From Actinokineospora diospyrosa (GTDB lineage: Bacteria; Actinomycetota; Actinomycetes; Mycobacteriales; Pseudonocardiaceae), in the NCBI RefSeq assembly GCF_024171925.1, contig NZ_JAMTCO010000022.1, forward strand, positions 1 to 64,000: a stretch of DNA of 64,000 nt. The letters run 5' to 3'. Made by a program: the position numbers and the translations under genes. The notes below the pieces were generated by a model. It did no database searches. It was not told the DNA's origin and saw only the letters and a program-made list of their open reading frames with translations. This document shows, one piece after another, positions 46,419-54,931 of this stretch. Each line of letters begins with the position of its first letter. Within the stretch, counting starts at the first letter, position 1.

Positions 46419-49400
46419 TCAGCTGGGGTGTCGGTAAAGCAGGACCGCGACGTCGTCGTCGTGGCCGCCGGTGGGGAGGAGTTCGACCAGCAGTTTGTCG
46501 GCGATGTCGCTGGGTGCCAGGTCCCGGGCGATCCGCAGTGCCTGCTCGGCCCGCGCCATCCCGTCGTCCAGGGTCTCCCCGCGTCGTTCGACCAGGCCGT
46601 CGGTGTAGAGGAGCACGGTGCTGCCCGGTTCCAGCCGGGTCCGCGCCTGCCTGCGCGGTGTCGGGCTCGGCACCGCCAAGGGCACCGAGGTGCCCTGGTC
46701 CAGCACCGTCGCACGGCCGCCGGTGTCCATGATGATCGCGGGCGGGTGGCCCGCGCTGCTGTAGACCAGTTCGCCGCCGCGGTCGTCGATGACCGCGCAG
46801 AACAGGGTCGTGCAGATCGCGCCGGGTAGCAGTTCGGCGAAGTCGTCCAGCGCGGTCAACATGTCCGCGGGGCCGATCGCGCGCAGCAGCAGGGCGCGGC
46901 AGGCGCTGCGCAGCTGACCCATCACCGACGCCGCGGCCAGGCCGCGGCCCACGCAGTCGCCCACCACCACGGCGACCCGGTGCTCGTCGAGGGTCACCAC
47001 GTCGTACCAGTCGCCGCCGACCTCCAGCGGGCTGACCGCGGGTTCGTAGCGGACGGCGAACCCGTCGGGCAGGTTCGTCGGGCCCAGGATGGAGCGCTGC
47101 AGGGTCTCGGCGACGGTGCGCAGCGCGTCGTAGGAGCGGGCCCGGCTCAACGCCACGCCGAGCTGCCCGCACAGCGCGCCGAACAGGTAGCGGTCCACCT
47201 CCGGCAGCGGCCGCGGCCCGGGGAAGGCCAGCCACACCGCGGTCGGCGGCGCGGAGGTGTCCAGCGGCCCCGCGATCCCGGTGGCTGCCCCGTGCTCGTC
47301 GGTGACGACCTGCGCCAACCTGCTGGCACGGGCGCGTTCCAGCGCGGAGCGCACCGGCTCGGGCAGCGCGGCCCAGGTCGTGGACCGCTCGTCGCCGAGC
47401 ACCTCGGGCGCGTCGGTGCCCAACGGGTCCCGCGGCCAGCCGACGACCACCGCGGGACCGGCCTGCCAGGCCGACCCCAGCAGGCGGCCCGCCACGTCGA
47501 GCACCTGCCCCACCCCGGTCGCGTCGGCCAGCGCGGTGGCGAGCCCGGCCTGCGCCTGGTCGCGTTCCGCGGCGCGCACGTCCTCGGTGACCTCGCGGAC
47601 CGTGCCCACGTAGACCCGCCCGTCGCCCGCGGGGCCGGGCACCCGGTTCATCGCCAGCGCGATCCAGATCTCGGTGCCGTCGGGGCGGCGCGCGGGCTGC
47701 ACGTAGCGGCCGCCGTCGCCTGCCAGCGTCTCCGCCAGCAGCCGGTCCCGGGTGGCGCGCGCCCCCGGGTCGGTCGACCACCACGGGTACGGCGGCCGGT
47801 AGGGCAGTCCCTCGGCGCCCCAGCCGAGGATGGTCCCGCACGCGGCGTTCATCTCGAGCACCGTGCCGTCCGCGTCGACGGTGAAGAACCCGTCGTCGAG
47901 GGCGTCGACCAGCGCCGCCCGCCACGCCGCCTGCTGGGTGCGCGCCATGGCCAATTCCAGCGTCGAGCGGACCCGGGCGAGCAGTTCCGGTGAGGAGAAC
48001 GGTTTGACCAGGTAGTCGTCGGCACCCGCGGTGAGGCCCTCGATCGCGGCCTCCTCGCCTGCGCGCGCGGAGAGCAGGATGACCGGGATCTGCTCGGTCG
48101 CCGGGTCACCGCGCAGCGCGGCGAGCAGCCCGAACCCGTCCAGGCCGGGCATCGCGACATCGCTGAGCACCAGGTCCGGCCGCCGCTCGCGGACCGCGGC
48201 GAGGGCCTGTTCGCCGTTGGCCGCCACGACGACGGCCCAGTGCGCGCCGAGCAGCCGGGCCAGGAACCCGCGCAGGTCGGCGTTGTCCTCCACCACCAGC
48301 ACGGTCGCCCCCGCGGTTCGACCCGCTGGCACGCGCCCGGTGGGGTCGGGGTCGATCTCGGCGCGGTCGGTCCAGCCGTACGCCTCGTCGAGATAGGTGT
48401 CTTCGAGGTAAGAATCCACAGTGGACTCGGGGGCGGGGTGGTCGTCGCCGGGGGTACCCGTGCCGTGGGGGAGGGTGACGGTGAAGGTCGTGCCCGCGCC
48501 GGGGGTGCTGCGCACGGTGATCGCGCCGTCGTGCAGGGTGACCAGTTGCCGCACCAGGGCCAAGCCGATGCCGGTGCCCTCCTGGCTGCGCCCGCCCGCG
48601 CCGCGCACGCGGTGGAACCGGCGGAACACCAGTGGTAATTGGTCGGCGGGGATGCCGAGGCCGGTGTCGGACACCGAGATCTCGACCCGCCCGTCCGGCG
48701 CCGGGCAGACCGCCACGGTGATCTGGCCGGACAAGGTGAACTTCACCGCGTTCGACAGCAGGTTGAGCAGGATCCGCTGCCACATCTCGCGGTCCAGGTG
48801 GACCTCGCTGGCCAGCGGCGGGCAATCCAGCCGCAGGCGCAGACCGGCGCGCCGCACCGCGGGCTCGAAGGAGCGCGCGATCGCCGTGGTGAACGCGCTC
48901 AGGTCGGTGCCGACCCGTTCCGCGCGCAACGCGCCGCTCTCGATGCGGGTGAAGTCCAGGATGTTGTCGACCATCCGGCGCAACCGGGCGGCGTTGCGGC
49001 GGATCAGTTCCAGCCGGTCGCGCTGCCGGGGTCGCGGCGGGTCGTCCACATCGGCCAGCGCGTCCTCGGCGGGTCCGGCGATCAGCGTCAGCGGGGTGCG
49101 CAACTCGTGGCTGATGTTGGCGAACAGCTCGGTCCGCGCCCGGTCCAGCTCCGCGAGCGCCTCGGCCCGCAGCCGCTCCTGCTCCTGGGCCACCGCGCTG
49201 GCGAGCACCGCGGACGTGGTCGCCGCCACCAGGTCCAGGAAGTCCCGGTAGGCGCCGTTGACCTCCAGCATCGGGTTGACCCGCACCACCATCACCCCGG
49301 CGGCGGAACTGGCCGACAGCAGCGGAAGCGTCAGCACCCCCGGCTCCAGCCAAGCGGCGGCACCGGTGTCGGCGACCGCACGCAGCGCCGGGTCCCCGCC

Positions 49401-50006
49401 GTCGTGGCCCAGCATCCGGATCGACACCTCGGGCAGGTCGTCGCGGTTGCCCGCCAGCACCCGCGCCGCCACCTCGCCGATCCGCTCGACCTCGGTCAGC
49501 CCCGCCAGCGCCGTACCCAGCTCGCCCAACGTGCGCATCCGGCGCTCGCCGAGCACCCGCCCGGTCGTCTCGGTCACCAGGCACAGCACGCCGCCGACCG
49601 CCCCGGAGTCCAGCACCACCGGGTCGTAGGACAGGTCGAAGTAGGTCTGCTCGAGGAACCCGCGCCGGGCGATGGGGAACGGGTGGTCCTTGGCCCAGAA
49701 CGACTCCCCGGTGCGCACCACCCGCTCCAGCAGCGGGTCGAGCACCTCCCACAGCTCGCCCCAGTTCTCCCGCGCCGGTCTGCCCAGCGCGCGCGGGTGC
49801 TTGTCGCCGATGGTCGGGGCGTAGGCGTCGTTGTAGAGCGCGACCCGCCGCGGACCCCAGAAGGTCACCATCTGCTGGCTGGAGGACAACATGGTGCGCA
49901 CCACCGCGCGCAGCTGCGGGTCCCACCCCGACCGCGGTCCCAGTGGCGTCGTGGCCCAGTCCACCGCGGTCATCAGCTCGCGCAGCCCACCCGCCCGCTC
50001 GACCAC
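46419..50006 (-). CDS. Hybrid histidine kinase fused to a SpoIIE/RsbU-type phosphatase
   Basis: A 1195-residue cytoplasmic multi-domain regulator. In order: PAS-like (about 1-150), GAF (about 160-280), HisKA with His300 in NISHELRTPLTL, ATPase (about 400-515; LLSNAVKF, DTGLGIP, GTGIGLAL), receiver with Asp616 in LVLSDVAMPGLDG, PAS (about 700-815), GAF (about 820-965) and a PP2C/SpoIIE domain (about 985-1193; EVGGDWYDVV, VVVGDCVGRGLAAA, HDDDVAVLLY). It unites two-component sensing with serine-phosphatase output that would act on a STAS protein. GTG 50006 is preceded by GGAGGGG. It is convergent with the STAS gene and divergent from the MEDS-ATPase gene. Confidence 0.92.
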   Translation of the reverse strand: MVERAGGLRELMTAVDWATTPLGPRSGWDPQLRAVVRTMLSSSQQMVTFWGPRRVALYNDAYAPTIGDKHPRALGRPARENWGELWEVLDPLLERVVRTGESFWAKDHPFPIARRGFLEQTYFDLSYDPVVLDSGAVGGVLCLVTETTGRVLGERRMRTLGELGTALAGLTEVERIGEVAARVLAGNRDDLPEVSIRMLGHDGGDPALRAVADTGAAAWLEPGVLTLPLLSASSAAGVMVVRVNPMLEVNGAYRDFLDLVAATTSAVLASAVAQEQERLRAEALAELDRARTELFANISHELRTPLTLIAGPAEDALADVDDPPRPRQRDRLELIRRNAARLRRMVDNILDFTRIESGALRAERVGTDLSAFTTAIARSFEPAVRRAGLRLRLDCPPLASEVHLDREMWQRILLNLLSNAVKFTLSGQITVAVCPAPDGRVEISVSDTGLGIPADQLPLVFRRFHRVRGAGGRSQEGTGIGLALVRQLVTLHDGAITVRSTPGAGTTFTVTLPHGTGTPGDDHPAPESTVDSYLEDTYLDEAYGWTDRAEIDPDPTGRVPAGRTAGATVLVVEDNADLRGFLARLLGAHWAVVVAANGEQALAAVRERRPDLVLSDVAMPGLDGFGLLAALRGDPATEQIPVILLSARAGEEAAIEGLTAGADDYLVKPFSSPELLARVRSTLELAMARTQQAAWRAALVDALDDGFFTVDADGTVLEMNAACGTILGWGAEGLPYRPPYPWWSTDPGARATRDRLLAETLAGDGGRYVQPARRPDGTEIWIALAMNRVPGPAGDGRVYVGTVREVTEDVRAAERDQAQAGLATALADATGVGQVLDVAGRLLGSAWQAGPAVVVGWPRDPLGTDAPEVLGDERSTTWAALPEPVRSALERARASRLAQVVTDEHGAATGIAGPLDTSAPPTAVWLAFPGPRPLPEVDRYLFGALCGQLGVALSRARSYDALRTVAETLQRSILGPTNLPDGFAVRYEPAVSPLEVGGDWYDVVTLDEHRVAVVVGDCVGRGLAAASVMGQLRSACRALLLRAIGPADMLTALDDFAELLPGAICTTLFCAVIDDRGGELVYSSAGHPPAIIMDTGGRATVLDQGTSVPLAVPSPTPRRQARTRLEPGSTVLLYTDGLVERRGETLDDGMARAEQALRIARDLAPSDIADKLLVELLPTGGHDDDVAVLLYRHPS

Positions 50007-50203
50007 TTCCCCGCCCCTCCTGCTCCGTGTCGGTCCACGACAGTAGCCGCAGACCGGCGGGTGCGCCGATGGCGAAGTCGGGCGTTAAGCCGGGCGACCC
50101 CGGCACGCGTAGATTGATGACCACCAGACTGACCCACCGGGTCGACCGCGGTGCCGGACGACGGCGCAGGCGTGTGGTGACGAACGTGGGAAGGGGCCCG
50201 ACG

Positions 50204-51157
50204 GTGGATGGCGTTACGGGCCTGGGGGCGGACCCCGTGGCCATCGGCGCCGCGCACACCGCCCTGCTCTACCGCGGCGCCGTGGAGTACTTGGCCGCCG
50301 TGCTGCCGTTCGTGCGCGCGGGGGTGGCCGCCGGGGACGCGGTGATCGTCGCCGCACCCGCAGCGAACCTGGCGATGCTGCGCGAGGAGTCCGCCGCCGA
50401 AGGCTTCGCCGCCGACGTCCGCTGGTTGGACATGGCCGAGGTCGGGGGCAACCCGGGTCGGATCGTGCCCGCCGTGCTGCACCCGGTGCTCGACCGGGCC
50501 GCCCGCGTGGTCACCGAGGTCGTCTGGCCCAAGCGGCCCTGGGCGCAGTACGCGTCCTGCGTGCGGCACGAGGCACTGGCCAACCGGCTGCTCGACGGCC
50601 GCGAGTTGCGCCTGCTGTGCCCCTACGACGCGGCCGCCCTCGACGACTCCGTGCTCGCCGACGCGCTGGCCACCCACCCCGGCGTCCTCGACCGCGGCGG
50701 CTACCGGGCCAGCACCGACTACGCCCCCGAGGCCGCGCTCGCGAGCCACGGCGCGCCCTTGATCGAGCCGGTGCGGGCGGAGAGCCTGCTGGTCGGCATC
50801 GGCGAGTTGGGCGCGGCCAGGGCGCTGGTGTCCGCCCGGGCCCGCGCGCACGGCCTGGCCGAGCAACGGGTCGGTGACGCGGCGCTGGTGGTCACCGAAC
50901 TGGTCACCAACAGCATCGAGCACGGCGGCGGCGAAGCCACCCTGAGCGTGTGGTCCGCAGACGGGGAGCTGGTGTTCCAGGTCCGCGACGGCGGCAAGCT
51001 CGCCGACCCCCTCGCAGGCCTGCGCCCGGCCCCCATCGACCAGGCCCACGGTCGGGGGTTGTTGCTGGTGCAGACCCTCGCCGACCTGGTCACCATTCAC
51101 TCGGCGGGGGACGGAACCGTCGTCCGCGCACATTTCACCCGGTCTTCGGGCGCTTGA
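50204..51157 (+). CDS. MEDS-domain anti-sigma regulatory protein with GHKL ATPase
   Basis: A 317-residue protein. The N-terminal MEDS domain (about residues 10-175) starts AAHTALLYRGAVEYLAAVLP and includes YASCVRHEALAN and LRLLCPYDA, as in DcmR-type sensory domains. The C-terminal RsbW-like ATPase (about 200-310) has DAALVVTELVTNSIEHGG and HGRGLLLVQTLADLV. Proteins of this architecture are annotated as RsbA-like anti-sigma factors. GTG 50204 has GGAAGGGG about 7 bp upstream and fits the domain start; the open frame to 49943 overlaps the divergent gene. It leads a three-gene plus-strand unit. Confidence 0.85.
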   Translation: MDGVTGLGADPVAIGAAHTALLYRGAVEYLAAVLPFVRAGVAAGDAVIVAAPAANLAMLREESAAEGFAADVRWLDMAEVGGNPGRIVPAVLHPVLDRAARVVTEVVWPKRPWAQYASCVRHEALANRLLDGRELRLLCPYDAAALDDSVLADALATHPGVLDRGGYRASTDYAPEAALASHGAPLIEPVRAESLLVGIGELGAARALVSARARAHGLAEQRVGDAALVVTELVTNSIEHGGGEATLSVWSADGELVFQVRDGGKLADPLAGLRPAPIDQAHGRGLLLVQTLADLVTIHSAGDGTVVRAHFTRSSGA

Positions 51158-51222
51158 TCCCGGGGCGGACCGGGTAAGTCCTCGGCAGGACAGCCCGAAC
51201 CGCGACCAGGAGGGCAGTGGAG

Positions 51223-51690
51223 ATGACCGAGCATCCCCGCGGCGTGGCCCGCAGGCTCGTCGCCGTGACCCGCGGCGGCGAACTGGACCCGAGCACCCGT
51301 TCCGGCGCGCTGGACGTGCTCGCCGGTGACGACCACCGCGACCGCCTCGCCGCGGTGCTGCGCGAACTGGTGATCGCCACCGCCGACATGATGTTGTGCC
51401 GCGCCGAGTCGACCGGCCCGGACAAGGCGTTCGTGCTCGACCTGCGCGACGACAGCGGCGGCCCGGTGGACGTGGACACCCTGGACCCGCCGGTGCGCGC
51501 GCTGGTGCGGGCCCTGCTGGCGCAGCTCAACAGCAGCCCGCAGGACCTGGACCTGCAACTGGACCTCGCCATGCACGACGACCCCCGGTTCGACCCGGTG
51601 GACATCCTGGTGCTGGCCCTGCTGTGGACGGTCGGCTCCATCGAGTGGTGCGAACAGCACGACGCCCCGACCCCCGGCTGGTTGGCATGA
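51223..51690 (+). CDS. Hypothetical protein in the stress module
   Basis: A 155-residue soluble acidic protein starting MTEHPRGVARRLVAVTRGGE. It has GDDHRDRLAAVLRELVIATA in the middle and ends near IEWCEQHDAPTPGWLA. No family is recognised. AGGAGG lies 9 bp before ATG 51223. It overlaps the GAF-ANTAR gene by ATGA, so the two are coupled, and it probably works in the same pathway. Confidence 0.7.
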   Translation: MTEHPRGVARRLVAVTRGGELDPSTRSGALDVLAGDDHRDRLAAVLRELVIATADMMLCRAESTGPDKAFVLDLRDDSGGPVDVDTLDPPVRALVRALLAQLNSSPQDLDLQLDLAMHDDPRFDPVDILVLALLWTVGSIEWCEQHDAPTPGWLA

Positions 51691-52412
51691 GCGGTGTGGT
51701 CACCCTGGCCCAGGAATTGGCCGAGATGACCAGGCTGGTGGCGGGCGACGACATCGCCTCCGCCCTGGACCGCTTCACCTCCCGGGCCAAGAGCACCGTC
51801 CCCGGCTGCGCCCACGCCGCCCTCACCGTCCGAACCCACCGCGGCGACCTGGAAACCATAGGCGCGCACCCCCTGGATCTCCTCCAACCGGGCCCCGTCA
51901 CCGAAACCCTCACCCACCACGAACCCCGCCGCTTGGACGACGCCGCCGCAGACAAGCGCTGGCCAACCTTCTCCAGTCAACTCCTACTGGCGAACATGCG
52001 CGGCTGCCTCTCATTGCCCGTGCCAACGGCCGAACGCGGTCAGGCGGCCCTCAGCTTGTTCACCCGCGAAGCCAACACCTTCGACGACCTGTCGTTCGAC
52101 CTGGTGATGCTGCTGACGCTGAACGCGGGCGTGGTCTTCGACAACGTAAGCCTGTACGACGACAGTTCCCGCTTGGTCGAGCAACTCCGAACGGCGCTGT
52201 CCGCGCGGACGACGATCGGGCAAGCGCAAGGGTTGTTGATGCACCACTTCGGCTACGGCGTGGACGCGGCGTTCGAGGCGTTGACGGGGGCTTCGCAGGT
52301 GAGCAACCGGAAGCTACGGGACGTTGCTGCTGCGTTGGTGCGCGCGCATGAGGGGAACGGGTTCGAGGACGCGGTACGGGCGTTTCGGTTGTCTGCGCCG
52401 GATTTGGTGTGA
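51687..52412 (+). CDS. GAF-ANTAR transcription antiterminator
   Basis: A 241-residue protein with an N-terminal GAF domain (about residues 20-160; ending FDLVMLLTLNAGVVFDNVSL) and a C-terminal ANTAR domain (about 165-225; LRTALSARTTIGQAQGLLMH and AFEALTGASQVSNRKLRDVA). The GAF domain would sense a small ligand or redox state and the ANTAR helices bind tandem RNA hairpins to block termination. It starts in an ATGA overlap with the preceding gene. Composite locus C begins 39 bp after its stop. Confidence 0.9.
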   Translation: MSGVVTLAQELAEMTRLVAGDDIASALDRFTSRAKSTVPGCAHAALTVRTHRGDLETIGAHPLDLLQPGPVTETLTHHEPRRLDDAAADKRWPTFSSQLLLANMRGCLSLPVPTAERGQAALSLFTREANTFDDLSFDLVMLLTLNAGVVFDNVSLYDDSSRLVEQLRTALSARTTIGQAQGLLMHHFGYGVDAAFEALTGASQVSNRKLRDVAAALVRAHEGNGFEDAVRAFRLSAPDLV

Positions 52413-52450
52413 GGGCGCTGTTGCCGAGCCTTGAGTGACCACGGTTGTGT

Positions 52451-52711
52451 TTGTCCACAACGTGTCTTGTTGTCCACAGGCTGCTGGTCGATGCTCCCGT
52501 TCTGTCGGTGCTGATCGGTAGGCTGTGTATCGGGGGCTCTTGTGGCGGATGATCTTGTTGGGCGCGTTCTGCGCTAGTTGTTTGTCCACAACGTCTTCTG
52601 TTGTCCACAGGGCGCTGTTCGCTGCTCCCGTTGTGTCGGTGGTGCGCGGTAAGCTGTGTATTTGGGGGCTTTCGATCAGGTTGATCTTGAGGTAGGCCGT
52701 GGTTGGGAGTG
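52451..52711 (+). repeat. Composite locus C, module 1: two 131-bp DnaA-box units
   Basis: TTGTCCACA occurs at 52451, 52470, 52582 and 52601. All four boxes match the consensus exactly, pairs are 19 bp start to start, and units are 131 bp apart. Conserved GGTAGGCTGT (first unit) and GGTAAGCTGT (second) blocks follow, then GGGGGCT and GATCTTG. The locus lies between the convergent GAF-ANTAR and hydrolase genes. Confidence 0.9.
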
Positions 52712-52823
52712 CGTCGCAAGGGATTCGGTGCCTTCGGGTCGGCTCGCCTGCGGCATCGCGACCCGGTTCGGACGCCTCGTTGCCTGGCGGCAACCTCGGG
52801 CCCGATCCGCGATTTCGAGCTTT

Positions 52824-52968
52824 GCTCGATGGGGTGGACCTGTTTTGTGCGGGGCCCCTACGACACCCGTGGCAGGACCGCAAAGCAGGGGCCGAAAAGA
52901 CTGGCCCTGCCGCGTGGAAACGCTACGGGTGTCGTCCCCCCACACAAAACAGGTCCACCCCATCGAGC
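52824..52968. repeat. Composite locus C, module 2: 145-bp palindrome with compensatory changes
   Basis: The same branched palindrome as in loci A and B. Relative to A, at least four stem pairs differ and both partners have changed (C-G to T-A, T-A to C-G, C-G to T-A, A-T to G-C), so pairing is kept: GGTGGACCTGTTTTGTG with its complement, and CGACACCCG with CGGGTGTCG. Inner GCAGGGGCC/GGCCCTGC and GCG-TGGAAA-CGC hairpins are unchanged. Confidence 0.87.
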
Positions 52969-52971
52969 AGT

Positions 52972-53200
52972 TGGCACCAGCGAGTCCGACTGTCCAGGTG
53001 CTGGGTTGGCAGGGCAGCCGAGAGCGGGCTGGTTTGGTACCGCCGGGTCCGACTGTCCACGGGCTGAGCAGGTGGGCTGGGGCGGACCTGACGGCAGGCG
53101 GGATGGCACCGCCGGGTCCGAGTGTCCAGGGGCTGGCCGGGCGGACCTGACGGAAGTGGAGATGGCACCGCAGGTTCATACAGTCGGGTGGCTGGCTAGG
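52972..53200 (+). repeat. Composite locus C, module 3: degenerate direct repeats
   Basis: About four units of 45-72 bp start TGGCACC or TGGTACC and carry GGGTCCGA.TGTCCA, GGTGGGCTGGGG and GCGGACCTGACGG. The first two units match those of loci A and B in order. The array stops 10 bp before the stop of the convergent hydrolase gene. Confidence 0.78.
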
Positions 53201-53209
53201 TGGGCGTCC

Positions 53210-54013
53210 CTACGACTTCAGGAAGGCGAGTAGGTCGGCGTTGAACTCTTGTTCGTGGGCGCCGTATAGGCCGTGGGGGGCGCCTGGGTAGACCTTCAGT
53301 GTGGCGTTGGGGATCAGTGCGGCGGTGCGGTGGGCGGAGACGGTGATGGGGACGATTTGGTCGTCGTCGCCGTGGGCTATGAGGGTGGGGATGGTGATGG
53401 TCTTGAGGTCTTCGGTGAAGTCGGTTTCGGAGAACTGCTTTACGCACTCGTATGCCTGGTGCAAACCGGCCTGCAGGCTCCACAGCCAGAACGCGCGTCG
53501 GACGCCCTCGGACTCAACAGCACCTGGGCGGTTGAAGCCGTAGAAGGGCGCGCTCAAGTCCCAATAGAACTGTGATCGGTCGTTCTCCACCCCAGCCCGA
53601 ATCCCGTCGAACACCTCTATAGGCACCCCGGGCACCATCTGCGGCGGGACCGCGCCGAGCAAGAGCACCTTGGCGACCCGGTCGGTGCCGTGGCGGCCCA
53701 GGTAGCGGGCTACCTCGCCGCCGCCGGTGGAGTGGCCTACTAGGACTGCGTCGCGGAGGTCGAGGGACTCGATCAATTGGGCGAGGTCGTCCGCGTAGGT
53801 GTTCATGTCGTTGCCGTGCCAGGTTTGGGTGGAGCGGCCGTGGCCTCGGCGGTCGTGGGCGATGGCGCGGTATCCGTTGTTGGCGACCAGGCGGGTCTGC
53901 CTGTCCCAGGCGTCGGCGTTGAGGGGCCAGCCGTGGCTGAAGACGACTGGTTGGCCGCTGCCGAGGTCCTTGTAGAACAGGTCGGTGCCATCGGTGGTGG
54001 TGAAGACGCTCAT
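53210..54013 (-). CDS. Alpha/beta hydrolase, non-heme chloroperoxidase-like
   Basis: A 267-residue hydrolase. Oxyanion loop [12 protein letters not shown], nucleophile motif [20 protein letters not shown] (Ser near residue 98), Asp in [12 protein letters not shown] and catalytic His in [14 protein letters not shown]. It resembles cofactor-free haloperoxidases and esterases (the [19 protein letters not shown] region is typical). The substrate is unknown. It overlaps the upstream hydrolase gene by ATGA, forming a two-gene operon, and ends next to composite locus C. Confidence 0.9.
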   Translation of the reverse strand: MSVFTTTDGTDLFYKDLGSGQPVVFSHGWPLNADAWDRQTRLVANNGYRAIAHDRRGHGRSTQTWHGNDMNTYADDLAQLIESLDLRDAVLVGHSTGGGEVARYLGRHGTDRVAKVLLLGAVPPQMVPGVPIEVFDGIRAGVENDRSQFYWDLSAPFYGFNRPGAVESEGVRRAFWLWSLQAGLHQAYECVKQFSETDFTEDLKTITIPTLIAHGDDDQIVPITVSAHRTAALIPNATLKVYPGAPHGLYGAHEQEFNADLLAFLKS

Positions 54014-54861
54014 GACTCGGCTCCCGGGGTGAACCGGCGGACGAACTCGAGCGCGGTGTCGGCGACCTCGCGCCAGCCGCTGTCGATGATCAGCGAGTGG
54101 CCGCGGTTGGGGATCTCGACGATCTCGGTGATGCCGGAGTTGTGGCGCTGGCGCTTGTACTCGGCGTTGGCCATCGCCCAGGGCACCGTGTTGTCCTTCT
54201 CGCCGGAGATGATCAGCAGCGGCCCGCGGTCCGGGTTCTCGTTGTCGACCTTGGCCTCGGTCCACGGGTTGAGGTTCGCCGTGGCCGCCTGGAACAGCGG
54301 CGCGCCGGGCGCGGGCACCGCGTAGGTCTCGAACAGGTGCTTCGCCTCGTCCTCGGCGACGGCGTTGGCGAAGGCGAAGCGGAACTGGTCGAAGGTCAGC
54401 GGGACCGCGCGGTGCCGGTTGGCCGGGTTGCTCAGCACCGGCGCGGACGCCCGCAGCGCCGAGATCGGCAGCGGCAGCACACCGCGGAACGGGGCCGGGT
54501 CGATGGCCACCGAGGTGACCGACAGGCCGCGGCCCGCCAGGATCTGGGTGATCAGGCCGCCGAAGGAGTGGCCGATGATCACGGGCTTGCGCTCCAGCCG
54601 CTCGACGAGCGCGCCCACGTGGTCGGCGATCTGACCGACCGTCTTGTTGGCGAACACCTCCGGGTTGGCGTTGGCCTCGGCGACGGTCTCCGGGTCGTCG
54701 GGCCACGACGCGGTCACCGCGGCGTACCCGGCTGCCTCGAACACCTCCGCCCACCGGTCCCAACTGCTGGGCAGCAGCCACAGGCCGTGGACGAAGACGA
54801 CGGGGGTGCGGCCGGTGGCGTTGGCCCGCTCGACCTGCTCGGTGTCGTGTGCGTTGGTCAT
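54010..54861 (-). CDS. Alpha/beta hydrolase
   Basis: A 283-residue hydrolase starting [19 protein letters not shown] motif [17 protein letters not shown], nucleophile [18 protein letters not shown], acid region [18 protein letters not shown] and His in [15 protein letters not shown]. It differs from its downstream neighbour in sequence and probably substrate. The ATG at 54861 is preferred to the upstream frame at 54897. It is coupled to the next gene by ATGA. The adjacent LAL regulator on the same strand ends 71 bp upstream of it. Confidence 0.88.
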   Translation of the reverse strand: MTNAHDTEQVERANATGRTPVVFVHGLWLLPSSWDRWAEVFEAAGYAAVTASWPDDPETVAEANANPEVFANKTVGQIADHVGALVERLERKPVIIGHSFGGLITQILAGRGLSVTSVAIDPAPFRGVLPLPISALRASAPVLSNPANRHRAVPLTFDQFRFAFANAVAEDEAKHLFETYAVPAPGAPLFQAATANLNPWTEAKVDNENPDRGPLLIISGEKDNTVPWAMANAEYKRQRHNSGITEIVEIPNRGHSLIIDSGWREVADTALEFVRRFTPGAES

Positions 54862-54931
54862 GGCCAAAGCCTGGCCAAGAGTGAGGGGTCCTCGCATCAG
54901 TCACACGACTCTATCGCCCTCATCGTGTGAC

